From the NCBI GenBank assembly GCA_019414445.1, contig DXMA01000012.1, positions 1-64,000 on the forward strand: a DNA stretch of 64,000 nucleotides. Direction: 5' to 3'. Positions 1 through 7,521 of the stretch are shown piece by piece. The stretch is from Collinsella sp. (GTDB taxonomy: Bacteria; Actinomycetota; Coriobacteriia; Coriobacteriales; Coriobacteriaceae). Numbering within the stretch: the stretch's first letter is position 1; every line of letters starts with the position of its first letter. Under the pieces are notes generated by a model. It was given only the letters and a program-made list of their open reading frames with translations, had not been told where the DNA came from and did no database searches. The translations under genes and the position numbers were made by a program.

Positions 1-54
1 GATTGGCGAAAATACGTTGGTGAAAATGGTGAAAAATATATTGACGCTAACAAG
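1..54 (+). pseudogene. Orphan coding scrap interrupted by an IS fragment
   Basis: Frame 1 reads DWRKYVGENGEKYIDANK, a natural-looking hydrophilic peptide with AT-rich codons quite unlike the GC-rich sequence that follows. Coding character switches abruptly at about position 55, where the frame-2 transposase homology begins. I infer the 3' end of some other gene cut by insertion or recombination of the IS fragment. The gene family is not recognised, and the window edge hides the rest. Confidence 0.35.
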
Positions 55-679
55 GTGCACCTTCCACGCCTTCTCGCAGGTCAAGCGCTACACGACGACG
101 CGGCCGAAGCTCCAGGCGGGGCGCGAGCTCTACCTCATCGCGCGCGACCTCATGGGCATCGAGACGCTGCACCGGGCGGAGCTCTGGGTCGAGCGCTACC
201 TCGACTGGTGCGGGTTCTGGGCCGACTTCCTGGAGGACAGGACCGTGGTGGACGGCAGGAGGGTCTACACCCACGAGAGGCTGAGGCGGGCGCGCTCGTC
301 GCTGTCGTCGCTGGTGTCGGCGGGGACGCTGTTCACCTACCTCGACCCCGCCCTTGCCAAGGCCGGCCCGCTGCCGTCGACCAACAACATGATCGAGGGA
401 GGGGTGAACTCGCAGCTGAGGGCCGTCCTGCGCAACCACCGGGGGCTGACGTCCGTCAAGCGCGTTAAGGCGGTGTTCTGGTGGTGCCACGCTCATTCGG
501 GGGACGCGAGGACGGCGCGCGAGAAGCTCGCCGCGATGCCGACCGACGCGGACATCGACTTCCTGTTCAGCGTCTACTCCGCCTCGCCGTCGCGCGAGGA
601 CGGAGGGCCGGAGTGGGGCGACAGGGCCGTGTGGGAGGATCTCCACCACAGGGACCCGTACCCGTTCTGGCTGGATTAA
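55..679 (+). pseudogene. IS1249-like transposase, 3' fragment
   Basis: The frame starting CTFHAFSQVKRYTTTRP and running to the TAA at 677-679 resembles the C-terminal half of IS1249-type (IS256-related) transposases: a conserved Cys/His segment, an ARDL block, then NNMIEGGVNSQLRAVLRNHRG and FWWCHAHSG. A complete enzyme is around 380-400 aa; only about 207 residues are present. The open frame formally extends back to an ATG at 17, but residues before 55 do not fit the family, so no intact start exists. It is a remnant that cannot encode a full transposase. pdxT follows convergently, with its stop codon only 48 bp beyond the fragment. Confidence 0.75.
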
Positions 680-702
680 TGGATGGAAACGGATGTTCTA
701 TC

Positions 703-720
703 GGGACACACATTTTGTCC
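703..720. repeat. Possible right terminal repeat of the IS fragment
   Basis: GGGACACACATTTTGTCC lies 23 bp after the transposase stop, where an insertion sequence end is expected, and is itself an imperfect palindrome (GGACA / TGTCC). The matching left end is missing because the element is truncated, so the assignment rests on position only. A short dyad CCTACA-TT-TGTAGG follows at 727-740 across the pdxT stop codon. Confidence 0.3.
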
Positions 721-727
721 TATAAGC

Positions 728-1315
728 CTACATTTGTAGGAACAATTCGTGGAGGCGGGTGTCTTCATCGAGTTCGGGGTGGAAGGTTACGCCGAGCTGG
801 TTGCCCTGGCGGGCAGCGACGATGCAGCCATCGACTTCGGCCAGGGCCTTGGCGTCGCCGTGGACCTCGACGATGCGGGGTGCGCGGATAAACGTCAGCG
901 GCGCTTCACCGTCGATGCCGGCTACTTGCCCTTTGGTTCGAAAGCTGCCGAGCTGCCTGCCGTAGGCATTGCGCTCGACAAGTACATCCATGGTTGCCAA
1001 ACGCGGCGTGCCCTTATCGTCATGGGCGGCAAGGTCGCGCGCCAGCAGAATCAGGCCGGCGCAGGTGCCCAGGACGGGCATGCCTTCAGCGATACGGGCG
1101 CGAAGCTCCTCGAGCATGCCCAGCTCATCAAGCAGCTTCCCTTGAACGGTGGACTCGCCGCCGGGAAGTACCAGACGGTCAAAGTCCTGCATCAAATCAG
1201 CCGCCTGCCTCAGCTCAATACAACGTGCGCCCAGCTCGGATAGTCTTGTCTCGTGCTCGGCAAAAGCGCCTTGGACCGCCAGCACGGCGACCGTCTGGCC
1301 TGCATAATCGCTCAT
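728..1315 (-). CDS. pdxT: PLP synthase glutaminase subunit PdxT
   Basis: Releases ammonia from glutamine and channels it to PdxS for pyridoxal 5'-phosphate synthesis (DXP-independent vitamin B6 route), in the cytoplasm. At 195 aa it has the normal family length. The class-I glutaminase landmarks are visible: PGGEST near residue 51, nucleophile Cys85 in GTCAGL, and the His-Glu pair in TFHPEL near residue 178. The ATG is preceded by AGAAAGGA. It starts 20 bp after the pdxS stop, so the two form an operon. The stop codon lies immediately beside an IS end, so the gene is intact but abuts inserted DNA. Confidence 0.96.
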   Translation of the reverse strand: MSDYAGQTVAVLAVQGAFAEHETRLSELGARCIELRQAADLMQDFDRLVLPGGESTVQGKLLDELGMLEELRARIAEGMPVLGTCAGLILLARDLAAHDDKGTPRLATMDVLVERNAYGRQLGSFRTKGQVAGIDGEAPLTFIRAPRIVEVHGDAKALAEVDGCIVAARQGNQLGVTFHPELDEDTRLHELFLQM

Positions 1316-1335
1316 GTGAGATCCTTTCTGCTGGA

Positions 1336-2226
1336 CTAGCGTCCGCGCTCCTCCATGATGATCTCGATCTCGTCAGCGTTGATACCGACCATGGCCTCGC
1401 CCAGGTCCTCAGAAAGCTCGGCAATGAGCTTGGCGTCGGTGAAGTTTGCCACAGCCTTAACGATGGCGGCGGCGCGTTTGGCGGGGTCGCCGCTCTTAAA
1501 GATGCCCGAGCCGACAAAGACGCCCTCGGCACCCAGCTGCATCATCAGCGCGGCGTCCGCGGGGGTTGCTACACCGCCGGCGGCAAAGTTCACCACGGGA
1601 AGCTTGCCCGTGGCATGGACCTCGCGCACAAGCTCGACTGGAACTTGCAGTTGCTTAGCTGCCTCAAAGAGCTCGTCATCGCGCAGAGCAGCAACGTCGC
1701 GGATTTGCTTTTGAATCTTGCGCATGTGGCGCACGGCTTGGACGACGTCGCCCGTGCCCGGCTCGCCCTTGGTGCGAATCATTGTGGCGCCCTCGGCAAC
1801 ACGGCGCAGCGCCTCGCCCAGATCGCGGGCGCCGCAGACAAACGGCACGTCAAACTGGGTCTTGTCGATGTGATAGACATCATCGGCGGGGGAGAGGACC
1901 TCGGATTCGTCGATGTAGTCGATTTCGATGGCCTGCAGGATCTGCGCCTCGACAATGTGGCCGATGCGGCACTTGGCCATAACGGGGATGGAGACAGCTT
2001 TTTGGATGCCCTTGATCATCTTGGGATCACTCATGCGCGAGACGCCGCCTGCGGCGCGGATGTCGGCCGGGATGCGCTCGAGCGCCATGACGGCGCAGGC
2101 GCCCGCCTCCTCGGCGATGCGTGCTTGCTCGGGCGTGATGACGTCCATGATGACGCCGCCCTTGAGCATCTGCGCGAGCTCGCGATTGAGTTTGACGCGA
2201 TCGGTCTTGCTGGTCTGTTCTGCCAT
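1336..2226 (-). CDS. pdxS: PLP synthase lyase subunit PdxS
   Basis: Condenses ribose 5-phosphate, glyceraldehyde 3-phosphate and PdxT-derived ammonia into pyridoxal 5'-phosphate. The TIM-barrel sequence is very typical: the N-terminal LKGGVIMDV, then CAVMALERIPADIR, MAKCRIGH and VCGARDLGEALRR, TKGEPGTG and NFAAGGVATPADAA. I chose the ATG at 2226 (296 aa) because AAGGGAG lies six bases upstream; an upstream ATG at 2268 would add 14 residues that do not fit the family. It is first gene of a pdxS-pdxT operon and divergent from a MocR-type regulator that probably controls it. Confidence 0.96.
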   Translation of the reverse strand: MAEQTSKTDRVKLNRELAQMLKGGVIMDVITPEQARIAEEAGACAVMALERIPADIRAAGGVSRMSDPKMIKGIQKAVSIPVMAKCRIGHIVEAQILQAIEIDYIDESEVLSPADDVYHIDKTQFDVPFVCGARDLGEALRRVAEGATMIRTKGEPGTGDVVQAVRHMRKIQKQIRDVAALRDDELFEAAKQLQVPVELVREVHATGKLPVVNFAAGGVATPADAALMMQLGAEGVFVGSGIFKSGDPAKRAAAIVKAVANFTDAKLIAELSEDLGEAMVGINADEIEIIMEERGR

Positions 2227-2318
2227 GGTTGCTCCCTTGGTTGGCATGTACATTGCTTGACGGAACATCCTATCGGGGAGCTGGGTATGGCGAAATACTC
2301 AGTTTTCGAGATAATAAC

Positions 2319-2360
2319 AAGGTCAGACTAATGTCAGATTGAATGATTCGATAAGGTCAG
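2319..2360. promoter_or_regulatory. Candidate MocR/PdxR operator direct repeats
   Basis: In the pdxS / regulator intergenic region the octamer AAGGTCAG occurs at 2319-2326 and again at 2353-2360, with a related ATGTCAG at 2331-2337. MocR-family regulators such as PdxR are known to bind direct repeats beside divergently transcribed PLP genes. The repeats are seen; their use as an operator is inferred. A weak minus-strand promoter (TTGTTA, 17 bp, TATTTC) overlaps the same interval. Confidence 0.45.
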
Positions 2361-2371
2361 GTGATAGACCC

Positions 2372-3808
2372 ATGCTTGACTACAATTTGGAAAATCGCGG
2401 CGAAGCATCGCTTTATGAGTATGTTTACCAGCAAATTCGCGATGATATCGTAGCTGGACGCATTACGGCGGGGGAGCATCTGCCGTCTAAGCGCGCCTTT
2501 GCGAGTCATCTGGGTATCAGTGTCGTTACCATCGAGAATGCATATAGCCAGTTGCTTGCCGAGGGCTATATTTGCTCAATGCCGCGTCGTGGCTACTACG
2601 CTTGCGAACTTCCGGATGCACCGGTTTTGGCTTCGGCTGCGGAGGGCATCGACCGAGATGCCGTCTCTGTGGGCCCCAGCGCGTATGATGTCAACGGACA
2701 GGTCGAGCGATTCGATGCGCTCTCTCCTTCCGCTTTGGAGGCGGCGCGGCTTTGGCAAAGCGCGCTACGGGCGACGCTGGCATCCGAAGACGAACGCGAA
2801 ATCTTTTCGACCGCGCCGGCACAGGGCACCGCTCGGCTACGATGCGCAATTGCTCACCATCTGCGCGGGACAAGGGGCATGAATGTCGACCCCGACAACA
2901 TCGTTATCGGTGCGGGCGCCCAGCTGCTCGATACCATGTTGGTTCAGTTGCTTGGCGCGGACAAGGTGTATGCCGTCGAGGATCCAGGCTATTTGCGCTT
3001 GACGCGCATCTATCAGGCCATGGGTTGCGAAGTGCGGCATGTCCCGTTGGATGCTGAGGGCGTGGACTTGAGCGCGCTGCAGAAAACCAGGACCGATGTC
3101 CTTCATCTGATGCCGTCTCATCAGTATCCGACCGGTCTTGTGACGAGCATTGCGCGTCGCTATGCGCTGCTGAGCTGGGCCGCCGAGCGACCAGGTCGGT
3201 ATCTCATCGAAGATGACTTTGATTGTGAGTTTCGCCTTGCCGGCAAGCCGATTCCCGCGCTCGCGTCGATCGATGCCGCCCAGTCGGTTATCTACACCAA
3301 CACGTTTTCGAAGAGCCTTTCATCGGCGTTGCGTTTGGCGTACATGGTGCTGCCCGATGAGCTAATGGAGAGGTTTAGGCGCAACCTTGGTTTCTACGCC
3401 TCGTCGGTAAGTTCTGTTGATCAGGTTGCCTTGGCGCGTTTGCTGGAATCGGGTGATTACGAGCGACATGTGAACCGCGTGCGCGTTCGTGCTCGCGAGG
3501 CGCGTGATGGCCTGGCGGCGCTTGTACGGAAGGCATTTCCGGCAGGGGGAGTCTCGATCGAGTATGCAGACGCGGGCCTTTACTGTATCGTGGTTGCGGA
3601 GCGTGGAACGGGCGGAAGCACTTTTGCACGGGCCCTCACGCGCTCGAGCATCCCTTTTATCGATATCGGTGACTGTTTTTGGTGTGCCGATGGCGCATCT
3701 GTCCCTGAAAACTCAACTCAAATTCTTGTTCAGTATGACGATCTGAGTCCAAAAGTACTAACTACCTTGGAATTGCAGCTAATGGGGGGCACTCTGCAAC
3801 CTAAGTGA
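2372..3808 (+). CDS. pdxR: MocR/PdxR-family transcriptional regulator
   Basis: GntR-type winged helix (about residues 12-80, with LPSKRAFASHLGISVVTIENAYSQL split across the helix-turn-helix) fused to a class-I aminotransferase-like domain (about 150-475). The PLP-lysine is Lys314 in NTFSKSLSS. This architecture defines MocR regulators, which sense PLP through the aminotransferase domain. Divergent orientation from pdxST strongly suggests PdxR. I chose ATG 2372 because AGGTGA lies eight bases upstream; a TTG at 2339 is possible. The last codons and TGA stop overlap the first bases of a 119-bp repeat, so the C-terminus was probably trimmed or replaced by that insertion. Confidence 0.88.
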   Translation: MLDYNLENRGEASLYEYVYQQIRDDIVAGRITAGEHLPSKRAFASHLGISVVTIENAYSQLLAEGYICSMPRRGYYACELPDAPVLASAAEGIDRDAVSVGPSAYDVNGQVERFDALSPSALEAARLWQSALRATLASEDEREIFSTAPAQGTARLRCAIAHHLRGTRGMNVDPDNIVIGAGAQLLDTMLVQLLGADKVYAVEDPGYLRLTRIYQAMGCEVRHVPLDAEGVDLSALQKTRTDVLHLMPSHQYPTGLVTSIARRYALLSWAAERPGRYLIEDDFDCEFRLAGKPIPALASIDAAQSVIYTNTFSKSLSSALRLAYMVLPDELMERFRRNLGFYASSVSSVDQVALARLLESGDYERHVNRVRVRAREARDGLAALVRKAFPAGGVSIEYADAGLYCIVVAERGTGGSTFARALTRSSIPFIDIGDCFWCADGASVPENSTQILVQYDDLSPKVLTTLELQLMGGTLQPK

Positions 3809-3921
3809 GTAGACTTTTAGCACTTTGGCGACCAGGCAGTTTTGTAACAAGCTATCTACCTGCGGTTTTGAAAAGCAGGATGACCGGCCTGCTCGGGATG
3901 TTCAAAAAAGTCTACTCACTT
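3803..3921. repeat. 119-bp structured repeat, copy A
   Basis: Terminal inverted repeats AAGTGAGTAGACTTTT (3803-3818) and AAAAGTCTACTCACTT (3906-3921) are perfect over 16 bp. An inner stem CGACCAGGC (3829-3837) / GCCTGCTCG (3887-3895) has one mismatch, and the centre holds CTACCTGCGGTTTT. Copies B (5222-5340) and C (16565-16683) are exactly the same length. It supplies the stop codon of the upstream regulator. It has no coding capacity and resembles a MITE or a structured intergenic repeat. Confidence 0.9.
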
Positions 3922-3954
3922 GCCGCGCAAAGCTCCTGCATGAGAAAAAATGGG

Positions 3955-4020
3955 GTTTTCAACAGGGCTTCGTCCAGCTCTCGGCAAGCTTTTGGCCAGT
4001 TGGGGAGGGCTGTTGAAAAC
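3955..4020. repeat. 66-bp inverted-repeat element
   Basis: GTTTTCAACAG at 3955-3965 is perfectly repeated in inverted orientation as CTGTTGAAAAC at 4010-4020, with a 44-base interior that contains a shorter AGCT...AGCT dyad. It sits between repeat copy A and the start of the nuclease-like gene. No T-run follows, so it is not an ordinary terminator. The rest of 3922-4097 holds nothing else that I can support. Confidence 0.55.
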
Positions 4021-4097
4021 TTGGCAGTCCGTTCGGCGCCATTTTTGGTGCGTTCGCGCCAATGCGTGACTGACTGGGTTGAAATTCGTGTTTTCCT

Positions 4098-5231
4098 GTG
4101 CCTATGAAGGATCTACTTTGTGACATATCAGCTTTTAGGTACTGGCGTTTGCCTCCTCAAGTCCGCGCTTTGTGTCCGCCGCTTCCACGACCGGAAGAAG
4201 ACCGGCAGCGATATGATCTCGCCCGCAACCCGACGGCTGCGGTCGCGCTCGGTTTTCCGTTGTATACATTGGTTCGGACGAGAAACAAACGGACTTGTCC
4301 TGCCAGCATTAGGCAGCGGCTGTTTCTTGGTGAGCTTCCCAGGGAATCCGTGCTGGAAACGGAGCATGGGGTTTTGATTACGTCTCCTCTACTGACGGCA
4401 TTCATCATGTTGCGGCATCTGACGGATCTTCAGCTTCTTTTGGTATTGGCGGAGATGTGTGGCTTGTTTGCGGTGTGTGCCCTGCCGGCGGCACTTGAGG
4501 CGGAGCTTTCGCGTGCAATTGATTCGGGCGCGATTTCGACAACGTTCGGTTGGGTGCGCTGCCCGTCCGAGGACGGCACCGCCTCAAATTTATGGCGTCG
4601 AGACGCTTTGGTTTTGGGCGGAGACCTTGACCGTTTTTGTTCAGATGTTTGCGGGATGCGTTACGGCAATAGATTTATAGCGGTATCGCAACTCGTTCCA
4701 TTGGGCGCCGCGTCGCCTTTTGAGGTCGAGGCGTATTTGCTACTTGCACTGCCGCGATCCCTGGGAGGAGAAGGTTTTTGCGGCATAGAGCTCAATGTTG
4801 AAGTGATGCTAAGCACAAGTGCTCGAGCGATTGTGGGAAAGTCCCGTGTATATATCGACCTACCTCTTTCTTCGCTGGACGGCAGGCGACAGGTGGCCAT
4901 TGAATGTCAGGGAAAGGCCTCGCACGGACGCACAGGGGATGGCTTGCGTGACGCTGACCGCATGACGGCCCTTCAGGCCATGGGCTACGATGTACTTCTC
5001 CTGACGCACAGACAGATATCCGATGAGGGTAGATTCCACGCGATCGTTAAGGCCGTATGCAGGATGCTCGATGCTGAATATCGTGATAAAAGCTCAGATG
5101 AGCAAAGGGCTGAGACATTACTCCGGTCTGAACTGTTCGTTGACTGGACAAAATTGGGAGTAATTGACGGAAAGATGCCCGTTAGACACAAAACAGCTCG
5201 ATCGTGGACGGCTGCGGTTCTAAGTGAGTAG
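4098..5231 (+). CDS. PD-(D/E)XK nuclease-like (DUF559/AbiEi-like) protein
   Basis: This 377-aa protein has a C-terminal segment (about residues 210-310) that looks like the Vsr/DUF559 endonuclease fold: SPFEVEAYLLLALP, then a strand IDLPL, the IECQGK core, and DADRMTALQAMGYDVLLLT. The acidic and Gln/Lys residues fit a PD-(D/E)XK-type site. The N-terminal half (PLYTLVRTRNKRTCP) resembles domains of AbiEi-like regulators. The start is a GTG without an obvious ribosome site; ATG 4104 is an alternative. The gene lies between two 119-bp repeats and its TAG stop falls inside copy B. Function is unknown; defence or repair is a guess. Confidence 0.6.
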   Translation: MPMKDLLCDISAFRYWRLPPQVRALCPPLPRPEEDRQRYDLARNPTAAVALGFPLYTLVRTRNKRTCPASIRQRLFLGELPRESVLETEHGVLITSPLLTAFIMLRHLTDLQLLLVLAEMCGLFAVCALPAALEAELSRAIDSGAISTTFGWVRCPSEDGTASNLWRRDALVLGGDLDRFCSDVCGMRYGNRFIAVSQLVPLGAASPFEVEAYLLLALPRSLGGEGFCGIELNVEVMLSTSARAIVGKSRVYIDLPLSSLDGRRQVAIECQGKASHGRTGDGLRDADRMTALQAMGYDVLLLTHRQISDEGRFHAIVKAVCRMLDAEYRDKSSDEQRAETLLRSELFVDWTKLGVIDGKMPVRHKTARSWTAAVLSE

Positions 5232-5340
5232 GCTTTTGGCACTTTGGTGACCAGGCCGTTTTGTAACAAGGCATTTACCTGCGGCTTTATAAAGTGATAT
5301 GGATGGCCTGCTCGGCAAGTTCAAAAAAGTCTACTCACTT
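5222..5340. repeat. 119-bp structured repeat, copy B
   Basis: Same ends as copy A apart from one G in the left arm (AAGTGAGTAGGCTTTT at 5222-5237; AAAAGTCTACTCACTT at 5325-5340). The inner stem GACCAGGCC / GGCCTGCTC again has one mismatch, and the centre reads TTACCTGCGGCTTT. The stop codon of the upstream 377-aa gene (5229-5231) lies inside the left arm. Together with copy A it brackets that gene as a direct-repeat pair. Confidence 0.9.
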
Positions 5341-5403
5341 AGTTTTTGACGAGAAGCCGATGCCGAAGGCGGTCCTATTTCAGGGCGTTAACAAGTTCGT
5401 GAG

Positions 5404-5439
5404 GCACGAAAAAGGCCCGAACCAATACGGTCCGGGCCT
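5404..5439 (-). terminator. Rho-independent terminator of rubrerythrin
   Basis: On the minus strand AGGCCCGGA (5439-5431) pairs with TTCGGGCCT (5421-5413) and is followed by a TTTTTCG run. It is 34 bp past the rubrerythrin stop. The bases between repeat B and this hairpin (5341-5403) contain nothing else recognisable. Confidence 0.8.
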
Positions 5440-5473
5440 CATCGAGCTAGAGGTTATGTCTCAAGCGGTTGGC

Positions 5474-6034
5474 TTAGCCAAAGTAGCGCTTGAGCAGGCC
5501 GGCGAAAGCCTTGCCGTGGCGGGCCTCGTCGCGAGCCATCTCGTGCACGGTGTCGTGAATGGCATCAAGGCCAGCGGCCTTGGCGCGCTTGGCAAGATCG
5601 GTCTTGCCGGCGGTGGCGCCGTTTTCGGCCTCAACGCGCATCTCGAGGTTCTTCTTGGTGGAGTCGGTTACGACCTCGCCCAGGAGCTCAGCAAACTTGG
5701 CGGCGTGCTCGGCCTCCTCGTGGGCAGCCTTCTCCCAGTACAGGCCGATCTCGGGATAGCCCTCGCGATGAGCGACGCGAGCCATGGCCAGGTACATACC
5801 GACCTCGGAGCACTCGCCCTCAAAGTTGGCGCGCAGATCGGCAACGATGTCCTCGGAGACACCCTCCATCTTGGCGACGCCCACGACGTGCTCGGCAGCC
5901 CACTCGAGCTGACCCTCTTCCTGCTTCAGGAAACGAGAACCGGGAACGCCGCACTGGGGGCACTTGAAGTCCTCGGGCAGCTGGTCGCCGTCGAACTCTT
6001 CCACATAACCGCAAACGGGGCAAACAAACTTCAT
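5474..6034 (-). CDS. Reverse rubrerythrin (NADH-peroxidase type)
   Basis: A non-haem diiron peroxidase that reduces hydrogen peroxide (and oxygen) in anaerobes. The rubredoxin-like Fe(Cys)4 domain is at the N-terminus, with Cys5/Cys8 (CPVC) and Cys25/Cys28 (CPQC). The ferritin-like four-helix domain follows (about 45-186), carrying EGECSEVGMY, HEEAEHAAKF and DEARHGKAF as iron ligands. This domain order is the reverse of classical rubrerythrin. I chose ATG 6034 (186 aa) because AAAGGAT precedes it; the longer open frame has no homology there. It is monocistronic, with a terminator downstream. Confidence 0.93.
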   Translation of the reverse strand: MKFVCPVCGYVEEFDGDQLPEDFKCPQCGVPGSRFLKQEEGQLEWAAEHVVGVAKMEGVSEDIVADLRANFEGECSEVGMYLAMARVAHREGYPEIGLYWEKAAHEEAEHAAKFAELLGEVVTDSTKKNLEMRVEAENGATAGKTDLAKRAKAAGLDAIHDTVHEMARDEARHGKAFAGLLKRYFG

Positions 6035-6291
6035 GATTCGATCCTTTCGATCGATGGCGATTGTGCGCTCGTCCGGTCCCGTAAGGGCCCTCTCCGGACG
6101 TGCGTCTTGACGAGTTCTATTATCCATAAATGCAACCAAATGTGAAGCCTATTAGGAATGATTTTTAATAAAATAATTTTGGGCATGTGAAGATGTTGAT
6201 TGATTAACGATTGCCAGGCCGCTCGAGACCTCCGCTGAGTACAATCGGTCGAGCAAATGTTGACCTATCAACAAATGAAGGAGTTTCCTTT

Positions 6292-7512
6292 ATGCATCTA
6301 GCCCGTCGTGCCTGGTGCCGAACATATCAGACGGTTTTTCGCATCGCATTGCCGATCCTGCCCTATACCGAGCCGCGCATTTTGGAGCATGCCGAGGACG
6401 TGCCCGCGGTGCTTCAAAAGCGCTCGATACAGCGGGTTCTTATCGTGACGGATCCCGGTATTGCCCGTCTGGGGCTCACGGCGCCGCTCGAGACGGCGCT
6501 CGCGTCCAAGGGAATTGGCGTTACGGTCTATGCCGAAACGCGTGCGAACCCCACGGTCTCAAACGTGGAGGAAGCGGCGTCCCTGTATCGCGAGAGCGCC
6601 TGCCAGGCCATTATCGGCTTTGGCGGCGGTTCGGCCATGGACTGTGCCAAGGGCGTGGGCGCACGCATCGCACAGCCAAATAAGCCCATCAACAAGATGC
6701 GCGGCCTGTTGCGCGTCCACCGTCTCCTGCCGCTGCTCATCGCCGTCCCCACCACGGCGGGCACGGGAAGCGAGGTCACGCTTGCAGCGGTCATTACCGA
6801 TGACGAGACGCACTACAAGTACCCCATTAACGACTTTGTGCTGATCCCGCGCTTTGCGGTACACGACCCCGAGTTTACACGTGGCCTGCCCGCCTCCATT
6901 ACGGGGCAGACGGGTATGGATGCCCTGACGCATGCCGTCGAGGCCTTTATCGGCCGTAGCACCACGCCCTACACGCGCAAGATGGCGCGCCAGGCGGTGC
7001 AGCTCATCCACGACAATTTGCTCGAGGCCTATGAGTATGGCGACGACATACGTGCGCGTCGCAATATGCTTTCGGCGGCGTATAAGGCGGGCGTTGCGTT
7101 TACCCGCTCCTATGTGGGATACGTTCACGCCATCGCGCACAGTCTGGGCGGCCGATACGGAATTCCGCACGGTTTGGCCAACGCGATCATCCTGCCGCAC
7201 ATGCTTCGCGTTTATGGTGACGCCGCCGCCCCCATGCTTGCCGATCTTGCTCGCATGGCAGGCATTGCGCCGGCTAACGCGCAGGACAGTCTTGCGGCCG
7301 AGGCATTTATCGATTGGGTCGATCGCATGAACGCTGCCCTGGGTATCCCCAAATATGTGACAGGCATTCGCCGCTCCGACATTCCCGAAATGGCGGCACA
7401 TGCCGACGCCGAGGCCAATCCGCTATACCCCGTTCCGCTTTTAATGGACCGCTTGGAGCTCGAGCGTATGTACGAGGTCGTCGCGGGTGGTATGTTTGAG
7501 GACGAGAACTAG
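6292..7512 (+). CDS. Iron-containing alcohol dehydrogenase
   Basis: NAD(P)H-dependent group-III alcohol dehydrogenase, 406 aa. Seen: the nucleotide-binding GFGGGSAMDCAKG near residue 120, PTTAGTGSEVT near 160, and the metal-binding region GMDALTHAVEAF plus HAIAHSLGG and IPHGLANAIILPH. I chose ATG 6292 because AAGGAG lies eight bases upstream. It ends nine bases before an aldehyde dehydrogenase gene, so the pair should interconvert acyl/aldehyde and alcohol in fermentation or detoxification. The real substrate cannot be read from sequence. Confidence 0.93.
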   Translation: MHLARRAWCRTYQTVFRIALPILPYTEPRILEHAEDVPAVLQKRSIQRVLIVTDPGIARLGLTAPLETALASKGIGVTVYAETRANPTVSNVEEAASLYRESACQAIIGFGGGSAMDCAKGVGARIAQPNKPINKMRGLLRVHRLLPLLIAVPTTAGTGSEVTLAAVITDDETHYKYPINDFVLIPRFAVHDPEFTRGLPASITGQTGMDALTHAVEAFIGRSTTPYTRKMARQAVQLIHDNLLEAYEYGDDIRARRNMLSAAYKAGVAFTRSYVGYVHAIAHSLGGRYGIPHGLANAIILPHMLRVYGDAAAPMLADLARMAGIAPANAQDSLAAEAFIDWVDRMNAALGIPKYVTGIRRSDIPEMAAHADAEANPLYPVPLLMDRLELERMYEVVAGGMFEDEN

Positions 7513-7521
7513 GAGGGTGCC

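Noticed and set aside
3805..4107. 100-aa plus-strand frame starting in repeat copy A
   Set aside because: The frame is mostly the 119-bp repeat itself; similar peptides come from copy C (around 16567-17130) because the repeat is shared, not because a protein is conserved.
5294..6145. 283-aa plus-strand open frame opposite the rubrerythrin gene
   Set aside because: It is the antisense image of a clear rubrerythrin on the minus strand; it has no homology or ribosome site. Many similar long antisense frames (for example 13826-15754, 41604-44300, 44595-46436, 53749-56025) are rejected for the same reason: high GC keeps the opposite strand open.
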